From: an uncultured Caryophanales bacterium | Lineage (GTDB): Bacteria > Bacillota_I > Bacilli_A > RFN20 > CAG-826 | DNA: 8,947 bases | Assembly (NCBI GenBank): GCA_947303105.1 | Contig: CAMYXQ010000029.1 | Span: 1 to 8,947, forward strand | Direction: 5' to 3' | Part shown: one piece after another, positions 1 to 4,725 of the stretch | How the letters are laid out: the number at the start of each line of letters is the position of its first letter | How positions within the stretch are numbered: position 1 is the stretch's first letter | Notes under the pieces: model-generated | Database searches by the model: none | The model's input: only the letters and a program-made list of their open reading frames with translations | What the model was told of the DNA's origin: nothing | Position numbers and translations under genes: made by a program

Positions 1-1866
1 GGAACCGAATTGGAATGTCTCGCGGTGTTCTTTATAGAAAGCGATTTGCTTCTTCAGAATCTCTTCATCGAGCGGCGACATATCATTGAGATCCAGTTCA
101 TAACCGAGGATGCCGAAGGCGGCCACGTCGAATTTGTCGTCGAGGGTCGTCTCGCGGAGCAATTGGTTGCTGACCTTCGCGGCGACATGGTTGCTCATGA
201 CCGAGAGAGGATAGCCGAGCGAAAGCCCACTTTGGATGAGAATGCGCTGGAACGAATCGGTGCAGTCGCTCATCCAGCTTTGGGCGAAGAACGAGAGCAT
301 GCCAAGGTCGAAACGGTTGCCGCCCGAAGCGCAGTTCTCAAAGAGAACTTCGGGGAAATCGGCGACGATTCTGCCGAGGACTTTATAAAAAGAAACATAG
401 TAATCATAGATGAAACTGGATTGACCATTCGGATCGGCGATGTCGGAGAAAGGACGATTCATGTCCCATTTGACATAACTGATCTCCGCGCTCTTGAGGA
501 CGCCCGCCACCGCTTCATAGACGAAGTCGCCGACTTCGGGCTTCGTGAGATTCAAAACCCATTCGTGACGGCTCTTAGAGGGAGCAAGGCGCGCATCGCG
601 GATGATCCAATCGGGGTAGGCGCGATACAAATCGCTGTCTTCGTTGACCATCTCCGGCTCCATCCAGATGCCGAATCGCATTCCGAGTTTCTTGGCGTGC
701 TTGGCCAGACTCTCGAGTCCGCCGGGGATTTTTTTCTTATTGACGGTCCAGTCGCCCAAACCGGCTTTGTCGGAATCGCGGGCACCGAACCAACCATCGT
801 CGAGGACGAAGAGCTCTGCCCCGATGTCGGAGGCTTTCTTCATTAAGCTTTCGATCTTCGCTTTGGTGAAATCGAACATCGTCGCTTCCCAGTTGTTATA
901 GACGACGGGGCGTGCCTTATGAGCAAAGCTCATCGGGACGACGGATTCGCGGACGAAGGATTGGAAATGCTTCGAAACGCCATCGAGCCCGGAATCGCTA
1001 TAAGTGAGGACGGCGATCGGGGAGGCGAAGGAATCGCCTTCTTTGAGATGGCGGTGCAAACCATTCGGGGAGATACCCGTTTGAACGGTGATATTCCCGA
1101 AGGTATCGAGTTCCGCCGCTTCTTCGTGGTTGCCGCTATAAACGAGGTTAAAGCCATAGGCGTTCCCGCCGAAGTGACCCTTGTTGGCTTCGCGGATGGC
1201 AAAACACGGGTTGTGGCGGTTGCTGGACGCGCCATTATCGCTGCCAAAGGCGAAACGGCCCGGCTTCAAAGCCATGATGGCCCGGTTGCCTTCGTTGGCC
1301 CAAGAACCATAGGTGGAAACGAGTTCGTAAGAATGATTGGGAAGCGATAACGAGGATGAGGCGAACCGACGGACGACGAGGTCGCCTTCCGCTTTGAGGA
1401 CGGCGTATTTGCCGATGACGTCGGTCTCTTCATAAACGATATAGTGAAGTTCCAAGGAGGAACCTTTTGCTTTGAGATTGAGGACCAATTCTTCAGAGAC
1501 CCCGCGCGGGGTCGGAAGGCAAGGATGATTCTCCGCCTGACGGACTTCGGCGGATTCGAAAACGAAGTCGGTGATGTGACCATCGGCGAATTCAAGCTCG
1601 ACGGACGGGGTGCGATAATCGCCTTTCCCGAGGGTGCTCACTTCGAGAGGAAGGACATCCAAGGTCAGCATCTTCGATTCATCGGGGAGATAGGTGGTTG
1701 AGGTTCCCATCGCATGGGTCACCTCGCGGAACAAAACCGCGATGTCGGGATCGTCCGGGAGGCGTTTCCCGTAGTAGAAACACGCCGGTTTCCCGACCAA
1801 TAGGCCGATGACATAACTCGTGTTTTTGGTGGAGATAATCCAACCATTTTCTTTGCAAATCACCAT
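1..1866 (-). CDS. GH36 alpha-galactosidase, C-terminus cut by window edge
   Basis: Predicted retaining alpha-galactosidase that releases terminal alpha-linked galactose from melibiose, raffinose-type sugars or related glycans; no signal peptide is seen, so it is probably cytoplasmic. The frame is open from the ATG at 1866 to the window edge, giving 622 residues of a family usually near 730. An N-terminal beta-sandwich region is followed by the TIM barrel. GH36 landmarks are DDGWFGARD (from D356), the nucleophile motif KWDMNR with D468, CASGGNRFD (512-520) and WMSDCTD (531-537), where D534 or D537 should be the acid/base. YELDL and KKQIAFYKEHR near the visible end also fit the family. It starts 5 bases after the DUF2804 stop, so the two are an operon. 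The motif loops differ from typical members (CSGGGGRFD, W-x-SDNTDA), so substrate preference may differ. Family assignment is firm; exact substrate is unknown. Confidence 0.95.
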   Translation of the reverse strand, partial: MVICKENGWIISTKNTSYVIGLLVGKPACFYYGKRLPDDPDIAVLFREVTHAMGTSTTYLPDESKMLTLDVLPLEVSTLGKGDYRTPSVELEFADGHITDFVFESAEVRQAENHPCLPTPRGVSEELVLNLKAKGSSLELHYIVYEETDVIGKYAVLKAEGDLVVRRFASSSLSLPNHSYELVSTYGSWANEGNRAIMALKPGRFAFGSDNGASSNRHNPCFAIREANKGHFGGNAYGFNLVYSGNHEEAAELDTFGNITVQTGISPNGLHRHLKEGDSFASPIAVLTYSDSGLDGVSKHFQSFVRESVVPMSFAHKARPVVYNNWEATMFDFTKAKIESLMKKASDIGAELFVLDDGWFGARDSDKAGLGDWTVNKKKIPGGLESLAKHAKKLGMRFGIWMEPEMVNEDSDLYRAYPDWIIRDARLAPSKSRHEWVLNLTKPEVGDFVYEAVAGVLKSAEISYVKWDMNRPFSDIADPNGQSSFIYDYYVSFYKVLGRIVADFPEVLFENCASGGNRFDLGMLSFFAQSWMSDCTDSFQRILIQSGLSLGYPLSVMSNHVAAKVSNQLLRETTLDDKFDVAAFGILGYELDLNDMSPLDEEILKKQIAFYKEHRETFQFGS

Positions 1867-1871
1867 ATTTT

Positions 1872-1879
1872 TCACCACC
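1872..1879 (-). promoter_or_regulatory. Ribosome binding site for the GH36 gene
   Basis: On the minus strand GGTGGTGA lies 5 bases before the ATG at 1866 and resembles the ideal AGGAGGTGA. It contains the last Trp codon and the TGA stop of the upstream DUF2804 gene, so translation of the two genes is probably coupled. This supports the chosen GH36 start. Confidence 0.6.
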
Positions 1880-2897
1880 GATTGCTTACTTTCTCCGCAA
1901 AACCCGTCTGGTTTTTGATTTCGATCAGTTTGCCATCCGGGAGGCGGAATTGGCCGCTGAAACGGCCGAATACCTGATTCTGATCGCTCTTGATGAGGAG
2001 GACGTTGGCCCCGCCGTGCCGATTGAGGATCGGTTCAAAAACGAGATCGATGTCCCCGCTTTCGGAGACGATCCGCCAGGGGCTGAGGAAGTCGTCCTTC
2101 TTCCCTTCTTTGGGGATTTCGAAACGGACGTCATTCAATTTATATGCTTCTTCGTCGACGAACAACATATTTTCGCTCGCGGCGCGCGTATCGCCGAAGC
2201 CGTAACCCAGGTTCCAACCGATCTTATGGCCGTCTTGGAAGCAACTTAGCGAACTCCAATACCAGGTGTTCGAATAGGTCCAGACACCGCGGCCCCAGTC
2301 AAGGACGCCGATCGAGCCATCGAAGTCCCACTCGCGTTCGCCGAGGGTCGCTTTGCCTTTGGCGGCGAGGTTATTGATCTTCTGGTTGTAATAGAAGTGC
2401 CGTTTCTTGAGGAAAGGGGTGGCGATGACCATCGACTTCCCGGCGGTCGTTTCCTCTAGCCACAAATCGATATGCAGGTCTTGCTTCTGGTGGAACGACT
2501 TCCATGTTCCGAATAAGTGGCGTTTGCCGTCCTTATGCTCGAAGGTGAGGTCCACCGCTTTGTCGGCGTAATGGGTGACGCCTTCGCCGCTGGAAGGCGG
2601 AAGATTCCGTTTCCCGAAGGAGAAGGCCCCCATGCGGGATTGCTCCAAATAGGAACCATTCTCGAAGTCGAGGATGGTGCAGCTGCATAAATCCATGTAG
2701 GAGTTATCGTCGATCGTCAAAGCGATCCCATAACGGTCATTCCCGATATAGTAGTAATCCCATTCTTTGATGCGGGATTTCATCCCCTTGATCGCTTTGC
2801 GGTCATATTCTTTGACCAAAGAGAAGGCGTATCCCGCCTCGCATAAGGATCCCTCTTCATTTAGAAGAGGACCCGCCGATAGCAAATGTTGTTCCAT
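1872..2897 (-). CDS. DUF2804 family protein
   Basis: A 341-residue protein that I place in the DUF2804 family from its overall pattern; length is normal for the family and function is not established. It is rich in Trp, Tyr, Asp and Gly, consistent with an all-beta fold. The most family-like stretch is LDWGRGVWTYSNTWYWSS at residues 199-216. There is no signal peptide or membrane segment. I chose the ATG at 2897 (MEQHLLSAGPL) over the in-frame ATG at 2915, because the latter lies upstream of the -10 box and would not be transcribed from that promoter. The gene is first in an operon with the GH36 alpha-galactosidase, which suggests, but does not show, a role in glycan use. The mRNA appears leaderless. 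DUF2804 has been loosely compared with lipocalin/CrtC-like folds; I cannot verify this here. Confidence 0.85.
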   Translation of the reverse strand: MEQHLLSAGPLLNEEGSLCEAGYAFSLVKEYDRKAIKGMKSRIKEWDYYYIGNDRYGIALTIDDNSYMDLCSCTILDFENGSYLEQSRMGAFSFGKRNLPPSSGEGVTHYADKAVDLTFEHKDGKRHLFGTWKSFHQKQDLHIDLWLEETTAGKSMVIATPFLKKRHFYYNQKINNLAAKGKATLGEREWDFDGSIGVLDWGRGVWTYSNTWYWSSLSCFQDGHKIGWNLGYGFGDTRAASENMLFVDEEAYKLNDVRFEIPKEGKKDDFLSPWRIVSESGDIDLVFEPILNRHGGANVLLIKSDQNQVFGRFSGQFRLPDGKLIEIKNQTGFAEKVSNRW

Positions 2898-2903
2898 GCC
2901 GAT

Positions 2904-2912
2904 ATTGTAGCA
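2904..2912 (-). promoter_or_regulatory. Extended -10 promoter of the DUF2804-GH36 operon
   Basis: The minus strand reads TGC then TACAAT (-10 box, 2909-2904), an extended -10 with 5 of 6 consensus bases. Six bases follow before the ATG at 2897, so the expected start of transcription falls on or next to the A of the ATG. No good -35 is seen; the -35 position (about 2926-2931, ATGAAC) lies inside the inverted repeat at 2922-2942. Confidence 0.65.
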
Positions 2913-2921
2913 CAAAAATCG

Positions 2922-2942
2922 CTTTGTTCATTGAGAACAAAG
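2922..2942. promoter_or_regulatory. Putative operator: perfect 8-5-8 inverted repeat between divergent promoters
   Basis: CTTTGTTC, five bases (ATTGA), then GAACAAAG. The arms are perfect reverse complements. The repeat covers the -35 box and most of the spacer of the aquaporin promoter, and also the -35 position of the divergent DUF2804-GH36 promoter. A dimeric repressor bound here would block both. There is no T-tract, so it is not a terminator. The cognate regulator is not encoded in the window. Confidence 0.6.
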
Positions 2943-2951
2943 ACCTATAAT
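2924..2951 (+). promoter_or_regulatory. Sigma-A-type promoter of the aquaporin gene
   Basis: -35 TTGTTC (2924-2929), a 16-base spacer, and a perfect -10 TATAAT (2946-2951). Transcription should start near 2958, giving a leader of roughly 17 bases that contains the AAGGA ribosome site. Confidence 0.8.
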
Positions 2952-2960
2952 GTGTGCCGA

Positions 2961-2965
2961 AAGGA
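2961..2965 (+). promoter_or_regulatory. Ribosome binding site deciding the aquaporin start
   Basis: AAGGA sits 9 bases before the ATG at 2975. It favours that ATG over the in-frame GTG at 2954, which lies upstream of this site and at or before the expected transcription start. Confidence 0.75.
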
Positions 2966-2974
2966 ACTCATTTC

Positions 2975-3703
2975 ATGAATAATTTCAAAAAGTATATCGC
3001 TGAATGCATCGGTACCTTCGTCCTCGTCGTCCTCGGCTGCGGCGTCGCCATGTGGTCCGGCGTCGACCTCGTCGCCACCTCCCTTGCCTTCGGCCTTGTC
3101 ATCGTCGCGATGGCCTACTCGATCGGCCGAATCTCCGGCTGCCACATCAACCCGGCCGTCTCCCTCGCGATGCTCATCGCCAAGAAGATCTCCGTCAAGG
3201 AATTCTTCGGCTACATCATCAGCCAGATCATCGGCGCCTTCGTCGGCGCCCTCGTCGTCAGCCTCTTCACCAAAGACTTCGCCGCCGTTGGCGCGAACGC
3301 CGTCAGCGGTGACCTTCTCCTGGCTTACGGCGATGTCGGCGGCCTCTTCGTTGGCCTCGTCGTCGAAATCGTCCTCACCTTCGTTTTCGTGCTCGCCATC
3401 CTCGGCGTCACCCACAAAGATGACTACGGCAAGATCGCCGGCGTCGTCATCGGCTGCAGCTTGATCCTCGTCCACCTCCTCGGCATCCGCCTCACCGGCA
3501 CCTCGGTCAACCCGGCCCGTTCCATCGGTCCGGCGATCGTCGCCATGTTCGCCGGCGAATTCGAGCCGATCAAAGAGATCTGGATCTTCATCGTCGGTCC
3601 TCTCGCTGGCGGCGCCCTCGCCGCGCTCGTCTACCTTCTCGCCATCAAAAAGAAAGCGGGCAAAGACGAAGTCGAAGCGAGACCGGAAGAAAAAGCCGAA
3701 TAA
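2975..3703 (+). CDS. aqpZ: Aquaporin Z-type water channel (MIP family)
   Basis: A 242-residue membrane channel with six hydrophobic helices and the two half-helix NPA motifs, HINPAVS (N59-P60-A61) and SVNPARS (N179-P180-A181). The selectivity filter matches water-specific AqpZ: F39 in helix 2, H167 in helix 5, then T176 and R182. Glycerol facilitators lack this Phe/His/Thr/Arg set, so water is the predicted substrate. The C-terminus is a charged cytoplasmic tail rich in Lys and Glu. The ATG at 2975 is preceded by AAGGA. The gene is monocistronic, with its own promoter and a strong terminator 15 bases after the stop. It is divergent from the DUF2804-GH36 operon across a shared putative operator. 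Codon use is extreme: Ile, Val, Leu and Ala codons almost always end in C, more than in its neighbours. Confidence 0.96.
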   Translation: MNNFKKYIAECIGTFVLVVLGCGVAMWSGVDLVATSLAFGLVIVAMAYSIGRISGCHINPAVSLAMLIAKKISVKEFFGYIISQIIGAFVGALVVSLFTKDFAAVGANAVSGDLLLAYGDVGGLFVGLVVEIVLTFVFVLAILGVTHKDDYGKIAGVVIGCSLILVHLLGIRLTGTSVNPARSIGPAIVAMFAGEFEPIKEIWIFIVGPLAGGALAALVYLLAIKKKAGKDEVEARPEEKAE

Positions 3704-3718
3704 GTTTCTTTACAAAAG

Positions 3719-3747
3719 AAAAGGATGCGATTACGCATCCTTTTTTT
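3719..3747. terminator. Bidirectional rho-independent terminator
   Basis: An 11-bp perfect stem (AAAAGGATGCG with CGCATCCTTTT, loop ATTA) is followed by seven Ts on the plus strand, counting those in the stem. On the minus strand the stem is also followed by a T-rich run (TTTTCTTTTG). It therefore serves the aquaporin gene and the converging PH-domain gene. The TAA stop of the latter lies within the loop region. Confidence 0.9.
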
Positions 3748-4201
3748 CTGTTATTCTCCGCTCGGCCTTGGCGATTTCCTCTTTGATCGCCTTCATCCTC
3801 TCATAGGGTTTGGGGATGAAGTTGAAGGTCATCGCGTGGGCGGCGTGGACGCTCGGGGAAGCGAAGGAGATCGAGCCGGTTCCGCACTTCTGGTCGATGT
3901 AGCTGACGTTCACCGAGGTGGCGGTGATGTCCTTATATTCCAAACTGGAGAAGTGGATGCCGAAGGTGCCGCTCCGGAAAATGAGCCGCTTGTCGGTGTA
4001 CGCGTAATAGAGGTTCTTATAACTCTTCGAAATCATCCAATACACGGTGAATCCGGAAAAGATCGATACCAAAATGATCATCGGCCAGAAGAAGGGAATC
4101 GCGAACGGCCAGAAAGCCCTCCGATAACGTTTCTTGTCCGGTTTGATGATTTCGATGATCTGCTCATCATCTTCTAGGATATCTTTGAATAGTTCTTCCA
4201 T
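3731..4201 (-). CDS. Bacterial PH-domain (bPH2/YdbS-like) membrane protein
   Basis: A 156-residue protein. Residues 1-28 are charged and cytoplasmic in character. Residues 30-57 are strongly hydrophobic with internal prolines (AIPFFWPMIILVSIFSG), forming one or two short membrane segments. A PH-like domain follows, beginning at YAYTDKRLIFRSGTFG (about residues 66-81), the usual first strands of this family, and continuing through SLEYKDI. The tail is Lys/Arg/Glu-rich and possibly helical. Small proteins of this type sit at the inner face of the membrane; their function is mostly unknown. It follows fRMsr by 15 bases with its own strong AAGGAG, so the two are co-transcribed. The final codons (KKDA-stop) form part of the terminator stem and loop. 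Family assignment is fairly sure; no function can be given. Confidence 0.82.
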   Translation of the reverse strand: MEELFKDILEDDEQIIEIIKPDKKRYRRAFWPFAIPFFWPMIILVSIFSGFTVYWMISKSYKNLYYAYTDKRLIFRSGTFGIHFSSLEYKDITATSVNVSYIDQKCGTGSISFASPSVHAAHAMTFNFIPKPYERMKAIKEEIAKAERRITEKKDA

Positions 4202-4209
4202 GTCGCGTT

Positions 4210-4215
4210 CTCCTT
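4210..4215 (-). promoter_or_regulatory. Ribosome binding site of the PH-domain gene
   Basis: AAGGAG on the minus strand, 8 bases before the ATG at 4201 and directly after the TGA stop of fRMsr. It contrasts with the fRMsr gene itself, which has no such site. Confidence 0.8.
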
Positions 4216-4216
4216 T

Positions 4217-4666
4217 TCATAAATAAGATGCGATGCGTTCTAAATACATGATGTCCTCTTCGGCAAAGGCGGATAAGGCGTCGCTGTCGAGATCGAGGAC
4301 GGCGATGATCTCATCGCCGCGCTTGACGGGCACCACCGCTTCCGACTGGGTCGAGGACGAGCAGGCGATGTGATAGGCGAGGGCCGTGACATCGGGGACG
4401 AGCTGGGAAGTGCCCTCGCGGGCGCATTTCCCGCACACGCCTTTGGCTAAGGGGATCCGCTCGCAAGCGAGCGACCCGATATACTCGCCTAGGACGAGCG
4501 TAGCGCCGTTTTCGGCTAAATCATAGAAACCAATCCAATCGATATAGGGAAAGGCCGCCAATTCGTTCAGAATCTCGCTGCGGATGGCGGTCTTGTCTTT
4601 CTTGGCGTTTAAGAAGCCAAGGATCCGCTCATAGGCTTCTTTCTTGTCAAAGGGTTCGAGGGTCAT
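4217..4666 (-). CDS. msrC: Free methionine-(R)-sulfoxide reductase (GAF-type fRMsr)
   Basis: A 149-residue cytosolic GAF-domain enzyme that reduces free L-methionine-(R)-sulfoxide, usually with thioredoxin, repairing oxidised methionine. The three family cysteines are present with the same spacing as in the E. coli enzyme: C68, C78 (in GVCG) and C102 (in HIACS). The substrate-pocket acidic residues are also seen: E109 in the SEAVVPV stretch, and D125/D127 in AVLDLDSD. Two deviations are an extra C81 (GVCGKC) and Ser for the usual Asp after HIAC. The ATG at 4666 (MTLEPFDKK) is chosen because it fits family length; a longer in-frame opening to 4798 would overlap the metalloprotease gene and its terminator with unrelated residues. 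It is first in an operon with the PH-domain gene and appears leaderless. Confidence 0.93.
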   Translation of the reverse strand: MTLEPFDKKEAYERILGFLNAKKDKTAIRSEILNELAAFPYIDWIGFYDLAENGATLVLGEYIGSLACERIPLAKGVCGKCAREGTSQLVPDVTALAYHIACSSSTQSEAVVPVKRGDEIIAVLDLDSDALSAFAEEDIMYLERIASYL

Positions 4667-4672
4667 ATGTCT

Positions 4673-4678
4673 ATTGTA
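4673..4678 (-). promoter_or_regulatory. -10 box of the fRMsr operon
   Basis: TACAAT on the minus strand (4678-4673), followed by six bases and then the ATG at 4666, so transcription should start at or next to the ATG. No Shine-Dalgarno is present. The -35 position falls in the T-rich run that ends the upstream gene's terminator and matches consensus poorly. Confidence 0.5.
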
Positions 4679-4695
4679 ACCAAAGAAAGACGAAG

Positions 4696-4718
4696 AAAAA
4701 AGCCACCCGGAGGTGGCT
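4696..4718 (-). terminator. Rho-independent terminator of the metalloprotease gene
   Basis: On the minus strand AGCCACC, loop TCCG, GGTGGCT, followed by a run of Ts. It begins 7 bases after the TGA stop of the metalloprotease gene. Its T-run lies where the -35 of the fRMsr promoter would be. Confidence 0.88.
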
Positions 4719-4725
4719 ATATATC

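Noticed and set aside
10..1701. Several plus-strand open frames (10-846, 919-1350, 1444-1701)
   Set aside because: They lie opposite the GH36 gene, whose minus-strand frame is continuous with clear catalytic motifs. The plus-strand translations have no recognisable features.
2898..2915. ATG start at 2915 for the DUF2804 gene
   Set aside because: The codons overlap the -10 box, and no ribosome site precedes it. The ATG at 2897 fits the family start better.
2954..2974. GTG start seven codons upstream in the aquaporin gene
   Set aside because: It lies before the AAGGA site and at or upstream of the predicted transcription start. The ATG at 2975 has correct spacing.
2945..3475. Acidic 176-codon minus-strand frame opposite the aquaporin gene
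   Set aside because: Its Asp/Glu/Ala/Gly-rich composition is what the reverse complement of GTC, ATC, CTC and GCC codons gives. The aquaporin reading is unambiguous.
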